Notes: a model not told the origin generated them from the letters alone. A stretch of 64,000 bases of DNA from Anarhynchus alexandrinus (GCA_008711295.1 VUYV01000047.1:3344581-3408580); one strand, 5' to 3'; positions 23,556-38,300 are shown, numbered from the stretch's first letter. Program-made: numbers and translations.

Positions 23556-24448
23556 ACACTCCATCCTTTATAGGATCGAACTTACTGGTGGCAGCTTGAA
23601 AGTTTGCAATAAAAGTACAAACTAGTCACATAAACTTTCATGAAAACCGTTCCCTCAAGAGAGAAGGAGGGGTGACACCTGATTTAGTGATGTCTGTGGT
23701 CATTTCACTCCCAGTCACTCCCATGCTGCAGTGACAGCTCATAATTGCTTAGATAGAGAAACTTAACAAAAATGTATTGTTGCATTTCTTAATGGCCCCA
23801 TCCCTTGAAAGACACCTAGACCATGGCAAGAGAAAGGAAAATCCTGTAACATTTCACTCACTGCCGTGCTCAAAGTGATTTGTTTCATTTTAAAGACTCA
23901 GTCTTAGGCAGCATGGCAAGTCCATCATTATCTACAGAAATTATTTGGAAAGCGCTCTGCTGTGATATGGTTTCTCTTCTGCTGTGAGAGGCACTGAGAA
24001 AATCCCACAGGGCTCTCCGCTTGGAGATGCTTCTTTGTCATCTCAGCAGATAAGGGTTTTTGTCCATCCTCAAGAACTGAAGGCTGTCAAGAAACAGCGG
24101 GAGCAACCTCCTTCCCCTTCAGCTTGCTGCTGTGGGTGCTCTTGGTGCATTAGAGCTGTGCGATAGCTCAGCGGAAGACCCCGTTCAGCCCCAGGGATGC
24201 CACCCTGTGTCCCAGAAGGCTCCTTCCCCACAGCTGTGGTCACTGGTGGTCCCAGCTTGCTCTGGAGGCCTCCTAACACCATCCTTCAGAGGGTTACGTT
24301 GGACTCACATGGTTGAGTTTTTCCCTCCTTTCTTGTCCCAAATAGATTTCTTCAGAAGAAAAGGTGATGGAGAATACAATGCAGCATAGCACGACATTAG
24401 GTCTTTAGCTTTTTTTAGCTTTAGCTTTTTTTTCTAAGGCTTGCAGGG

Positions 24449-24465
24449 GGAGAGAGAGAGAGAGG
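24449..24465. repeat. Short (GA)n tract
   Basis: A run of GA repeats (gggggagagagagagagag) at the edge of a GC-rich stretch. Confidence 0.8.
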
Positions 24466-27400
24466 CACGAAGCGCAGTTTCAGTCCTGCCCCCACCAGCC
24501 CACGTTTGCTCCTCACCCTCCCTCCCCATCCCCAGACCCCCGAAAACTCATTACTACGCAGGTGACCAAACGCTTTGCTGGGGAATAGGAACTTGCATGG
24601 ATGGAGCTTTTGTGCGCTGGCTACAGACCAGATAATCTCTCCATGCATCATTTAATAAGAAAACCACTTCACGGTCCTTACAGGCTTGAGTTTGTTACAT
24701 ATGACACACTCTCAGCAGAATCTGCGGACTGAAGTCAGCGGGGGGAAGAAAAAAAAGCAAGCGGGGTTGTGTTGCATTCCCCCCGCGTGTCTCCCTTTGA
24801 GCACACTGCCCTCTATATTCAGTTCAGATCTCCAGAGCCTGTGAAAATAATGATAATGGTTTTGCTTCCCTTGACCTCTTGCTCCCTTATAAATCAGAAT
24901 CCTATAGACCTCTCCCACAGCGCGAGGGTCCTCCTTCGTATTCCAGCCTGTGAAGGTAGGTATTTTATATCAAGGCGGTTTAATCACGTGGGCGTGCTCC
25001 CTGGCTTCAGGACTCGCTGCAGACGAGCACCGCGGCGCCTTTGCTGAGGGAGTACCTCGATTTATTCAGCCGCTTCATTCACGAAATAAGAGCACAATAA
25101 TTATTCGGCTCCTAGTTGAAATTTCAGCCAGCGTTAGGATAGGCTGATTCCCTCTGGTCAGAGAATAAATAATCATGAGTTTGATTACAAAGCGTGGTCT
25201 GTTTGAAACCTTCTTTCCCAAAACTGTTGGAGGGGTGATCCAAATTTGGGGTACCCGGTTTGGGCTAATATTTTGACTCCACGGATAAGCCTGCATCAGG
25301 CAGTAGGTACTTTTCTCCATTAATGGCTTGCTGTTTCCCAGGAGCAGATTTTCCCTAGAGTGGGAGCCCTTTTGTTCCTCTCTAGCTACTCAAATGAACT
25401 TTGAAATTTGTCCAATTGATCCTTGCTTTGAGGGAGTCCCAGCTGATGTAGTTGGCTTCATTTTTAGCCTTTTCAGGAGTAGGAGATCTGCCAAAACCAT
25501 ATGTAGAAGAGGAGACAGCTACAAAAGGTTCCTACCGCCCATATGAGTTCAAGAAATCCTAAGGCTGCTCTAAATTTGACTGCGGGTCGCTCGGATTCGC
25601 GTACCTGGAGATCAAACTATCACAAAGGGACCAACAGCTGCGTTGCCGCTAATCCTCAGGATTTCCAACTGGAAATCAAACTGGAACCCGGTCTCAAAGC
25701 TTCAATATGCTCTAATTCTATTAAATGCAATACTCACTGATTCAAGAAAAGAACATTTAAAGGGGAGACTTTTTTATGTATTTGCACTAACCTTTTCTGT
25801 TACAGCCTGTAACGGGTAACAAAATACAGCAACGCGTACACTGTGACGGTATTCCTCTAGCCATACATAAAAATTTATGTCATAAAAAAAAATATATTGA
25901 TAAGTTTCCTGGTCAGATTTTTCTGTTCATCATGCAGTTATTACGTTCGGTTCACCATGATATTAGAATATATTAATCTTAACTACTGCAGGTGCTTTGG
26001 TAAAATTACAGATGAGTAGTGCACCAATGGTAGAGGAAATACAGAGTAAAAACAGCAGGAAGAAAAATGCAATAGACATCAGTATTTCACCGTTCTTTGC
26101 CTCTGACATCTATGTCTGCAAAAATGTGTTCTTTGATGTTATGTCTATAAAAGGTAAAAATCAAAGTTAATACAGACAGAGAGTAATGATAAATTATCTT
26201 TTCATGTCCCCCTTGGATCTTAGAAAAATAAAGACAATAAATGTGAGAACTCAGCTATGACAGCAAATTGTGTCAGCAACTCTGACCTGAAATTGCACCC
26301 CAGAATAGTATTCTCAGGGTAAGGGGCAAGCAAAAAAAAAAAGAATCATTAAAACTTAGTAAGTAAATGTGCAGAAAAAAAATCCAAAAGAATTGCCTTT
26401 ACTAAATCACATCCAGCACATACACTACAATCAAAATGCACTCAAATGCTCAGTCTCTCCTGAAAGGACTGTCTTAACAGAAAGAACGTAATTAACATTG
26501 ATGTCACACTCCTGCAAGTCATCAGTTACTCTGTACCATATAAATACCCTTGTATAAAATATTATTAATATTCCTAGACAAATGCTCAGTCCTCTCTAGT
26601 GGACCCTACGCTAGTGCATCTCTTTATCCTGCCTACCTAATCCTTTCTTTCGGATTTAAACAAGCCAAAAACTCACCTTATGCTACTGCAGAAGCAATTT
26701 TTATTTTTGAAGGTTAATCCAACTCAGCAGGATTTAGGGATGGCACTTTTGCTTGGTCGTAGGCATGTTGGCTCAGGCCAGACAGCTGTTTGGACATTCT
26801 CCACTGGGAATCTTGCCCTCAACACCCACAGTTGATGCACATACATGGTCTACTGGCTGCCTACTTCCATGCCCATCTGTTCAGATGGCATGGTGCCCAC
26901 TCACAAGTTCGCTGGATCCTTGCCCTTAGTGTGTAGATGCCAGGCAATGATGGGCTTAGATGGGCAGCCTGCAAAATACTGAAAGTGATCATTTTTTTCC
27001 TGTAGGAAGTCCTTCCTCTGCGATAGCACTGAAGCATGGACACCACATGCTACCCTACACTTAATAACACCTGTGGACATATATGTGCCAGGAATACAAA
27101 GGGAGGGGGTGGAATATACTGGGGGGAAAAAAATACAAAATGGAACGCTACAAAAAAATTGCAAGGATTCTTCTGTAAGAATATGCTCTAAATTGTCGAT
27201 GGCAATGGAGGGATGCCCAGGTTAACCTGAAACAAACTGGCTCAAGCGTCAGAACAGCGTAGCCGTGGCCACAGGAACCGGAGCACAGCCTGGTTCATAC
27301 CGCTTCCCAGGCTAGCCTGCCTCTGAGACCCAACCTAGCTTACAACTACCTTGGGCACCACACATCACTCACTGGCCACAGCGCGTAAAAATCGAAGGCA

Positions 27401-30286
27401 GATCATCCTGAAACCAGCGCGAACCAAACCCAGACCTGTCTAAAATTGTTTACCTTCACTGCACATCGCATATATACCACACCGCAGAAAATATTCTGTG
27501 GTAAACTATGGCACGAGTAAGGTAGATAGTAAAAAAGTCATTTTAACAAAGATCAATTTTAATTTGTGTCATTGCCCTTTGAAATAATAACTCAGAAAAC
27601 CCTACTTAGTAACAAGAGATTATTTTTATAAAAATTAGTAGAGAAGATAAGCTTCCCTATTTTTTTTTTTTGAGTCCAAAAGTCAACCTTATTGTGGATA
27701 TTTGAGTACAAAGCAGCAATGTTAGAATTCACATATAATTTTCTTCCCAAATATAGTTTGATTAACAGCAAATCAACATATAATAATCATTTTATTACTT
27801 TAATGAGCTAATTTAAAAATTATTATTTTTTAAAACTATTCCAAAAGAATATATTTTATTACCATTCTAACTGAAATTATTTGAACGACTTTACTTGTGC
27901 ATATAAATCCCACGGTATTTTTACACACCATTCCTAGTTTTTAGCTGTCCTTCACACACTGTATGGAAGCCATTAGAAAGGTACATACTATAGTTTCTGC
28001 TCTTTGATTAGATGACTGAAACTTTTAAAAGGAGGGAGAGGAAAATCAAAGAGATCTCTGCAGCAAAGAGTATTTCCAACAGAGTCTTCCAGGACTCCTC
28101 CTTTCTGCCAACACTCTGGCGAACAAACTACCGCACTTACAAACGCTCATGGAAAATTAATAAAATGAGTTGCAAATACCCGTGAAACATTCGCAAAATT
28201 ATTCTAACAAGTGTTTTTCTCTTTTTTCCTCCCCCTTCCCCTTGCAGAGCGCGCCCCAATACTGCTCTAACGATTACGGACGCTTGCTAGCAGGCTGAAA
28301 AGAGATATAAATGCTGCGGCATGGCTGGATCTGCAACTTGGCTTGGGGCTCTCATCTAGTCAGCAGTGGAAGCCTGTGCTCGAAGGCACATTTAAGCCGC
28401 GTCTAACTTAGTGTTTACTCTGGGGTGACTGGATTTGAGCGCGCTGTCCCTACCCTAGAGAATTGTTTGCTGCACGGAGACATCAGTCTTGTCTTTGAGC
28501 ATGCTCCACCGAATCAGTCATGTGTGACTACTTGATCTGTTTTGGTCTGGACATATTGTCAAATCGTTGTGTCCAAGTTTCACAGGAGCTATGCCGAAAA
28601 AGTCCTGGCTCCGGAATGAAATTAGATTTATAAGGAACACAAGCCAAAAAAGTCGCTACGAACGCCCAGTCACAAAAATCAAAGAACCTGAATAAAAACT
28701 ATTTTGCTCTGACTTCCAAGCTTAGTTCAGCTTCTTTAATCTGAAGGGAAAAAACCCACTAAGATTACCTCCTTTCTAACTTTTAGGTTGCTGATTCCAG
28801 GCAACACAGAGGTAAAACATTGGCTTTTCCAATGGAAAGTCCTTTGTTTTTCTCAGTGCAGGAATTTTCACAAAGTACATTTTTAATGTGATTGGAAGGA
28901 ACATCTTCTAACGCAGGTCACGGCTGAAAACCCCATAGCTAAATCTTATTAAAAACTATTCTGAGATCAAAATTAGAGACTGTAATACAGAACCACTTGG
29001 ATACCTGTCAGATTGATAATATCTAGATGGCCATCTAACTTGCCACCTGCTCCCCCTTCCCTTTGCACTAATAACCTGAGTAAGCTTGTGAATGCTTTTT
29101 TTTTTTTCCAGCCCTGTTGGCTCATATTAGTCTCTGATATCATCATGACCTGTAATCTCTTAAAAAAAAAAAAATAATCAGGATTGCTTATTAGCCCTGT
29201 TCAGAGGACCAAAGTGCATATGCAATAGAAGAAAGAATGAAGCGAAGTTTTCAAACAGATTTTCCCAGGTGTCATTATAAACACTAACATGAAAGAAATG
29301 GAGTAATCAAGATAATAACTGATCTACTTCAAGCAGCTTTTTAAGCAAATGGGTGATTTTGCAAAGGTCAATTAGCTGGACGACTCCTTCCTATTCTATT
29401 TGACATCACGATGCTCTGCTAGGAAAAGAATCAAAACATTTAAAAGTTTAACTTTTCTTCACTCTTCCTTTGAGATTTCTCAGTTTTATATTTGATCCCA
29501 ACCACACAGCAAACCAGGTAGGACAGCAGTGATTGCTAATACCGTTACCCAGCTCTGGGATTCTCCACTGGCAATTTGCCTTCATCACACAAAAAACTCA
29601 TATCGTAGCACTTTTACCAAAACCAGCTGACACAGTAAAAGTACTCTAATGCAAGGGTTAGGGTTTGTTTGTTCTTTTTTTTTTTTAAATACCAAAATTA
29701 GTTCTTCAAATCTGTATTGAGTTTCAGGATTCTTGATTTGATTCTTNAAAAAAAGAAAAAAAAGAAAATGTGTCATCCATTTGTGTCTTGGCAAAGTAAG
29801 AACTACAACTGCAAAATGCCATTGTCTGTATTGCTTAAGTATTATTTCATTATTTGCCCTTCCTAGACAAAGAAACATTTCAAATAATACGACACTCCCT
29901 TTTGAGTTCACTCCACAAATTGGTCCATGTGCTGAAGACAACACATAGGAGAGGGAAGTGCGTATTTCAGATCCAAACACACGGAATCTCCTGGTTTTAC
30001 TCTTGTGGTATTACATCGACAGCAAACCACATAATGCTAATAAAGCAGATAAAGAAAAGAAGAAATGGAATTATGCTGTTTGAAACTTCTGAGGCGTCTA
30101 GACAGACTGGAAATTGCCCCTGATTTCATTTTCCTCATTCTGTTCTGATAGAGAAGTCACCTGCCTTACAGATAAAAGAAAACCCTCAACAAAACCAAAC
30201 AAGAATGATACACTGCCATTCAAAATGTGGGCAGGGTATGAAAACAGTACTTACTGCAGATATGCTGTCAGAGAAGTCACTAATTT

Positions 30287-30380
30287 TATAAAAATAAACA
30301 AATAAATAAATATAATTAAAAACAAACAAACAAAAAACCCAAGAAAACAACCACAAACAACACCTCAAGAAAAAAAAATA
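30287..30380 (+). repeat. A-rich simple sequence
   Basis: Interrupted aaat and aaac repeats followed by cccaagaaaacaaccac and another A-run. Similar A/C-rich tracts occur at 9235-9275 and 32346-32405. Confidence 0.8.
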
Positions 30381-31299
30381 AGCCAAATATTATTAGAAGC
30401 TTTGGTGGTACATTAAAACAGAACTTTGACTGTATATTTCAGTGCATACATACCATGCTGTACATACAGATATACCATGCTGTCAGAAAAGTCACAAATA
30501 TACATCACATAATGGAGAGGAAAAGGCTTTGATTTATCACTTGTGTGTTTGGTTTCTTCCTCTTTTGTCCCCAGTTCAATGAAGGCTTTCAAATAGCACC
30601 TGCCCCTCCATCTCTTTGCTTCTCCACCCCTTGACATGGATGAGGAATCAAGATGGCACTGTTTATAGAAACGTTTGTATAAATATTTTATCCAAAGTAC
30701 GCTGGACTTAGCCTAGGAAATTTCTGTTTGATATCTCCCTGGAAGGGATCCATTTCTTATTTGAAGGCATGAAAAAATGATGAATTTCCCAATTCTCTTG
30801 GTAGTTTCCCACTAGTCTTTGCAAAATGTACTGTAACTCTCATTTTATTTTGGGGGGCTTCCAACACTTAGATGTTTCATCTTGTATTGCCTTTTTCTGC
30901 TACATTAAAGAACCGTTTGGTGCCCAGTGTTGTCCCTTAATGTAGGCAAGTATGAAATCAATTGCCTTTCAATTTCTTTCAGATAATTTAAACATGCTGA
31001 GGTCTGTAGATCCTTCAGCAGGCAAGACAATTTTCCTAACCTTCGATGCTTTTTATTTTTGCCTCTTCCTTGCATTATCTTCATTGTTTTTAATATCACT
31101 ATTCTAGTTTCCTTTTCATCAGTGCCACTGGCAGACACGAACCTTTGCTGTCTCTTTTCTTCGTTATCACACGTAAGGCTCAGCCTAAAATTTTTGACAT
31201 CGAAACACCCATAGGAGCTACGTTTTGCAGTAAAATCTCAGAATACAGTTCCCAGTTCTGGGAACAGCATGGCCTGTGTTTCCCATATATACATATATT

Positions 31300-32020
31300 T
31301 GGATAAATTAAAATGCACTTTCAGCCATTAAGCAATCCAGATCACTCTCCACAAGTGCCTTTACCCAGACCTATTTGCCAGTCCATCAATCTTTGCTTTA
31401 TTTTAAAATGTTATTAGAACTGTTCTATTTACTTCCCTATCATGGATAAAAAGAGTGATTAGTGTCAAGCTTAGTACTAGTCCCCGGAGAACAACTCTAA
31501 AAATTCACCCAGTTGATGATGATTCTCCAGGGACTACTTTCTGAAACGTGTAAATTAATCAGTTCTTAATCCATTTAACGTGTGCTTCACTGATACAGCA
31601 CATAGCTAATATTTAATCAGAATGTCACGTACTATTAAGTCGAGTGACTTACAAACTTTCCGTATACTTCACAAATATGGCTGCCTTTTTCAACGAGACT
31701 TGCATCAAAAATAGTGCTGGGGTTTTTAATTTTTTTATTCAGTTATGATGACTGATACCAACGATATTCTTAACTTCATGGTTTTATTAATTAAAACCTG
31801 CAAAAACTTTTTCATTAGTTGACCCAATACTCTGTTAGGTTAATCTACCTATCAAATTTTCCAAGTCATGCCATTTTCACTTTTGAGTACTGACACAATG
31901 CTTGTCCTCTTTGAAACTTTTGTCATTTCCATGAAAACCCAATATTTATTTAAGACTGAAATCAACAGGCACAGACTGCCTCAGAAACCTTTAAGGCTCC
32001 AACTTGACTTTTTTTTTTTA
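31300..32020 (-). mobile_element. Ancient CR1/L3-type LINE fragment (minus orientation)
   Basis: On the plus strand the order of words follows the reverse complement of old CR1/L3 ORF2: gtactagtccccggagaac (31472-31490), gatgatgattctcc, cagttcttaatccatttaac (31561-31580), taatcagaatgtcacgtact (31615-31634), agtcgagtgacttacaaact, then gagtactgacacaatgct near 31885. Each has a close counterpart in old vertebrate CR1 (…cctggggaaca…agttcttaatcca…aagtcaaatgccttac…). The coding frame is destroyed. The stretch 30700-31300 may be a continuation but I could not anchor it. Confidence 0.65.
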
Positions 32021-32142
32021 ATTTTCCTAAAATTTTGCCAAATTGTGGCAATTTTTCTAAAATTACCGTCACTGATACACATAAGTCAACATGGTTTTAG
32101 TCATTAATAGCATAAAAAATTCATCATCATTCTTGTAAACAA

Positions 32143-32269
32143 ATCATAGAATCATAGAATCATAGAATGGTTTAGGTTGGAAAGGACCTTGAAGATCATC
32201 GAGTTCCAACCCCCCTGCCATAGGCAGGGACACCTCCCACTAGACCAGGTTGCCCAAGGCCACGTCCAG
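32143..32269 (-). mobile_element. CR1 retroposon 3' end, relatively young
   Basis: It begins with tandem atcatagaat units, then ggtttaggttggaaaggacc, ttgaagatcatcgagttcca, accccc and a block ending gttgcccaaggccacgtcca. This is the reverse complement of the avian CR1 3' end, so the insertion is on the minus strand. It is 5'-truncated at about 127 bp, as most CR1 copies are. The tail octamer arrays are intact, so this copy is younger than the others here. An unresolved base (32270) sits right at its truncated end. Confidence 0.93.
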
Positions 32270-32277
32270 NCCCCACC

Positions 32278-32350
32278 ATTTTTTAATCAGACATTTTTTA
32301 ATGTCTGATTTCAGACATTTTTTAATCAGACATTTTTTAATCATACATGA
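32278..32350. repeat. Short tandem/inverted repeat beside CR1
   Basis: The unit attttttaatcagac and variants recur four times (about 32278, 32292, 32317 and 32332). Within it aatcagacat (32285-32294) and atgtctgatt (32301-32310) form a perfect 10-bp hairpin with a 6-base loop. The array follows the truncated CR1 end and an unresolved base, so it may reflect local slippage or an assembly problem. Confidence 0.7.
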
Positions 32351-35300
32351 TTAAAAAAAAAAACCAAAAAACAAACAAAAAACCCCCAAAAACAACCAAA
32401 CACAAACTCAAACCAACGAATATTTATTTACTGTTACTTTTTTTCCTGCATCACTATTAACGGCTGCACGATCTTAAGAGTGTGCCTGTAATAGCACAGC
32501 ATTAAGCTCTTAAAATTAGAGACAAAACAAGATTCTTGAAGTTATTCCTATGCACAGAGTTCAGAACTTAAAGAATTCGGAAAACTCCAGTACAAGTATC
32601 AGTGTGGTCCAGCACTGCATCGCTTGCAGGATTCCCCTCAGCAACACAATATCTGGGGGAAAGTTTGTTAAAGGGAAGATTTTATACACTCTTTAGCATT
32701 TGGCTGCTTTTCACTGTGTAAATGACCTGTCTAGCTCTGTAACCAGTGCCATTGCAAAAAACAGTCAATTATCAGTATATCTCGTTCTGTCACTACCCAG
32801 ATTCAGTGACTATAGATTTATAAAATGGGGAATGAATTGCTCATTGCCTTACAGAAGAAACTACCTGGAATCTACAATTTCCATGTGCTAAAATAATGAA
32901 GTTGATGTCACAGTGCACTGCATTTTATACAATCATCTCTCTATCTGTAAGGAAAGTCACCAAATCAAAAATGGGATAAATTCTCTCATTTATACAGGTG
33001 CACATGCACAGACATTCAGAAAGGCAGAGGCAAGCTGGCATATGGCATCATGTTGGTTTTTAAAATATCTGCTTATATGTTCTTGCAGGTTTAAGCAGGC
33101 GTGTGTATTAAAATGGAACGCAATGGAAGATAAATCCCTGTAAATTATAATTTATAATATAAATTCAGTAATTTATTACACATTACTGTAGAAACTAATT
33201 TGCAAACTATTTTCTGTGTAGCTCTAGAAGTATCAAAATTTAAACAAGGCTCTGAATAAACACCTTAAAATATTCTAATGTCAATATACAAATAGCCATT
33301 CTCTTCCAACCTCAAATATCCAAAATGCTGCAAAAGCAGACTGACCTAAAAAAATCCTACTCCAGAGTTGAAGATCATCAGATCTATTACACAAACCCAT
33401 TCAGGCACAGATACAGTGGTGGTTGTAAATGTTCAGAAAAATTAGCATAAAGACACGTGTAACTCTAATAGGCGCTTAAGTACAACCAGTGGGAAGTGGA
33501 AATGGTTATTTGCATATGTACTACTGTGAGAATTCATCTATTTATGGTGCAAATGCACACAGAAGTGCGTGATGATGCATTTTCTCCCCCTAAACTTTAC
33601 TCTTTTAATAATTACTGAAAGGTTAAGAGGTAGTCAAATGGTATAAATGGACTTTTCTTTTCTTAAAATTGCTTGCATATGCTTTGTAAGTGATATTTTT
33701 CTGAGCCTAACACCCTCTGTTTTGTAGGTCATACGGATATCTACAGACTGTGCAGATACTGAAGGCGCTTGTCCTTTAGCCTTCTGCCTCACCACATGAT
33801 TGAGCATCCATATACCTTACAACCATACACCCTGTCGAGTGTTATTCTCTTACATATCACAATTTACCTCGCTTTCTCCACTCAAACATGCAACCAAGCT
33901 GAGCAACAAGCTGCTTCAGCTGCCATGTCATTTCAGTTTTTACACATCTTCTCTTTTTATGTGTGCTCTACATCTCCGTGATGTCTCATCTCCCCGTTCC
34001 ACTGCCATAGGCTACAAGTCAGGAACAAAGCTGAGGCTCAATGTCAAACAGAGTGAAAATGGGAAAATATCATAGAAGAGAAAATTAATGGGCACAAACA
34101 CAGCTCTAAAACTTCCATCCTTGTGGGCTTTGCAACTTTCCCTCATTTCTTGGCAAAATCCGAAGTAGAAGAGAGCAATAGTATTTGTGTAGCTAAATAC
34201 CTTTTTAAGGTATTTTCTAAGGAAAATACAAATCAAAAAAATTCAAGGTGGAAGAGTTATGCTTGCATATTAAGGAATAAATAACCCCATGATGTGTACA
34301 GTCAGCCCCATTTTATCTAAAACATGAATTTTTTTCCTCTCCCCCCCATTTTCCTGCCCTCCCCTTTTCCTTGCCTGAACCACCACGGCTTGTGGAGGTT
34401 CACATTTCCAAAAATACCTCAGCAGTTGATAGTCCCAAGTCTAAGACAAGGAAATGGAGGCTGAGGCTGAAATCACGGCTTCTCTGCCTGAACCGAGGCC
34501 TTTCTCTCATTTCAAACAAGGAAACGTCACAGTGAAAGACACGTGAAATCTCTATCGTGTCAATAGATTCATTAGACATATCTTTAGAATAAAAATATTA
34601 CCTTTCATCTTTTCATATTGATTTTTTTCTGTAATAAACATTTTTGTTTTCCTAAGGAAAATACGTTTGCAACCTATGTTTAAAAATAAAAAAATAAAAT
34701 AAAAAAAAAGCCACCAAACCCAGAAAATAATATTTTAAAAATGATTGATCCTACCCACATTGACACAGCCAGCAAATACACAGATTTCCATCGCATGTAG
34801 TCATGGTCTCATATGTCATTATTCATTCAGTTACTATGAAATCTAAATCACGGCCTAAGACTTTAAAAAAAAAAAAAAAAAGGATTGTGTATTTCTGTAA
34901 AAAAAGTAGAGGTCTCAGAGCACACTACTGCGTAAGGAAAAGGGGATACTTTGGTTTTATTCCCACACTATAGAATTATCTTGTTCTAGAAAATATAATC
35001 TTGTTCAGTACCCTGTATCTCTCATCCTCAAATGAGTTTATTTTTCAAAAAATAGCACTCTTTCTCTTTCTGTAGATCCTCAAAATCAAATACAAGAGTA
35101 AATACCAATAAGACAAATATTGACACTGGTATTTTATTTGGATCCAAATACTTGATTTATCAGCTGAATTATTTGTTCAGGAGGTAACACCATGCTTTAT
35201 GCAAACCTGTTTCTTATTGTGTATAGACCTTACCTGAACACGTTACATGTAAGCTTAAAAAACTTTCACTTTTACATTTCATTACTTCATCTTTTCACTA

Positions 35301-38300
35301 TTAGAAGCATATTATTTATGGTTTTGAACTAGCATGCTCTAACTGAGCTTAACGTAATTTTTTTTAACATTTTTCAGATCAGCAAACCAGAGTTGAAAAA
35401 TAAAATGCCTCTTTTTTTGGGGGTGCGAGCATTCATGATGCATCTTCAGTCTGTTTATTAAGTAATCATATCTGGGTACAAGTGTCAACACAATTTACGT
35501 TTTGAATAATGTGAAGCAGATAACCTCAATTAACAAGTAATTAGAGTCATTTTCCTATTAAGCAGTTTCCCTAATTGTTTTTGAAACCTGGAACTAAAAT
35601 TGTAATAAATAATAAGCGGCCAAAACATGTCCCCGCATTAGCTTAATCCAGGCTATTCCACTGGAGCCTGGGAAAAATGCAGCAGACATAAGGGCTGAAT
35701 ATCCACGTGATGTTGTGAGATGAGGGAAACGCCGGTTTATGGCTGTGGACCTCTGTATAGTCCACTTTTTTTTTTCTGTGACGGTTTTGTGGTGTTTGGT
35801 TTTTTGCTTTCTTCAACATGAATCTCTTTCCTTTCCCTTCCCTCTCTCTTTTCACCCCCCTGATTTCTTATATGAACATTTAATGTATGAAGCATTTGAC
35901 TTAATCATTACCGCGGATTGACTAGAGCTTATCAGGGAAACGCCACCCCACAGTGAACGCGTAGGGTATCATCGCTGTTGAACTACAGCTTGCAGTAGCA
36001 CAAATCAGTTTGATACCTCATATTCTACCTCCCCAGCATACTATACCTCTGTTTATGTAAAATAATAAATATGACCTGGTTTCCCCAAAGAATTTGTATA
36101 GAACAATTTGTGGGTTTGCTTCTGGTTATCAAAAAAAAATGCCCTTCCCTTTGATATCAGTCCTTAAATAGATACACGTCACACGTCAAGTACAATAAAT
36201 ATGCTCAGAGATCATAAAAATTTCATGTGTATTTCTCTGCTTATACTACATGAAATCACGGAAACCACCTACGTTGCATTCTGTCTGCCATAGCCAAAAA
36301 TCAGGAAAAAAAAAAAAATCTAGTTAAACACAAAAAGAAATCCACCCTAAGCCAAAACAAACAAATAAACTAAAAACTAACAGGAAACCTACCCAAAAGT
36401 CCCAGGGAAAAAAAAAAAAAAGCAAGCACAAAAATATTCTTTTTTCCGGCAAACTCCAGCCCAAGTCAGAGCCTCGGGTCTTGCAGATACATTTATCACA
36501 ATTGCAGCTGGAGAGCTGTACTGATAGGAGAGACCGTTTTCGCCCGAAGGTAAGGAAAGAGAGATTTCTTATAGTCCATGAAGGAACCAAAGTACCCGCG
36601 ACTACTCAGAAAGGCTCTTCGTTGGTATATCTCTAACCAGGCTGCCCCCACTGCCCCACAAATAGAGAGAACAGCAAAGTGTGCGTGTCTACAGGAAACG
36701 TTGCCAGCCTTGGAAGAGTAAGGCCCTTATATTTCCTCCATTTATCCAAAATTTTCGATAAGGTGATAAATCAAAACCAGACCCCTGAAATTAAAAAATT
36801 GAAAACCATCGGAAGATACCCTGAGAAATTCCAGGAAAAACTCTGGCAGCTACGGGAGGACGTGAGCTGTTCAGAAGGAACACAAACATTTAAATAATAT
36901 ATCTTGCTGGAAATTAGGCTTTGTGAGAAATCCCATTGATTTCTTTTAAGTCATTTTATTAAAAGGTCTATTAATGCTTGGCTTGCACTTTGTGGCTATG
37001 AGAGATGTTGGAATGAAGAGCTATCAAAGGTGGCTATCAAAGTTTTTCCCTTTTTTCCATTTAACTTTTTCTAACTATTAAGCTGCTCATTTTGTGGAGA
37101 CAATCATTAGTGTCTTTAATGTGAAACAAAGCTTCTGGATAAGAGCTGCTAGCTGAAGATCAATATGAAAGATATCATTTCAGTTACAGCTTTAATAACT
37201 GTAACAATAGGGAGCCTGGCATCGCCGGCTTTATGCATTAATGTAATTTAGAATCTACCAGGTACAAATCTTATCAAACATTAGCAGTGGCTGCATTGGG
37301 ATTTTCTAGGTAAGGAAACCGCGTGATAAATGGGAAGTATTTTAAAGGTAAACTTTCATGTAATCAGGCTCATCTGCCCTAAAACCATGAAAATATTTAC
37401 ATGAATAAAAAAAAAAAAAAAACCCAAAAGAGATTCTTGGGAAACGATGGCAGTTTTTAAGGAACTGGTGGTGCACGGGCACATAATGTGCTCAGAGTGT
37501 ACTAGGATGTCTCTCTTGTTTAGATCATTGTAAAAATCATGCAACCCGCAGGACTGGAGGATTAGGAACTTCAGCCAAATTCAGTGCAATTAAAGATTTT
37601 CTACAAACCGCCATATGTAGAAGCCCACACCTACCTGAACACACACCACAGAGCTTTCAGCTAAACCACAGAATAGATGAGGAGTTTTTTCCCAGGCTGC
37701 CAGCAAAGCACCAGCTCTGCAGACCAGGAGAATGACTCTTCCTCCAGCCAGGACCCACAGCTCCACACAGCTGCGGAAAATTCCTCTTTCCCACCAGCTC
37801 TTTTCCACCCACTCTTTTCTTCCAGCCCACCTGCCTCCAAATTCCTCAGCTCCCTACTTGCTCCATGCTTTTCACAATCACCAGTCCCTTACCCCAACCT
37901 TTCCCATGCATTTGAGATTTTCATGGTGGTATCATCCTTATTCTTCTGCAAGAGTTTATCTACAGCCGTGTTATTTCTTTTCCCAGCTTCTCAATTTCTT
38001 GATTAAAAAAAAAACCAAAAAACCAACAAAATAAATAGATCACACACCACACCACCCCACACCCCCCCCAGAAAAAAAACAAAATCAGGCCTGAAAATAT
38101 TAAAATATAAATTTTGGATCTTCCCTGCAAAGTTATTCTTAAAATCTGATTCACCCAATTGGCAGTTTCTTGAACAATTTGTTTAACTTGTGTCCAAATG
38201 TCTTCAGGTTTTAGTGCTTACAGGTGGCCACTTCAGATTTACACTTTAATTTTGAGAAAGATCTAAACTGGGAACACTGAATTTTCAGTTTATCATTTGC

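Noticed and set aside
23984..25740. Cluster of overlapping frames in GC-richer intron DNA, considered as a second gene or an LTR
   Set aside because: No splice-consistent chain of frames, no LTR ends or primer site, and no recognisable product.
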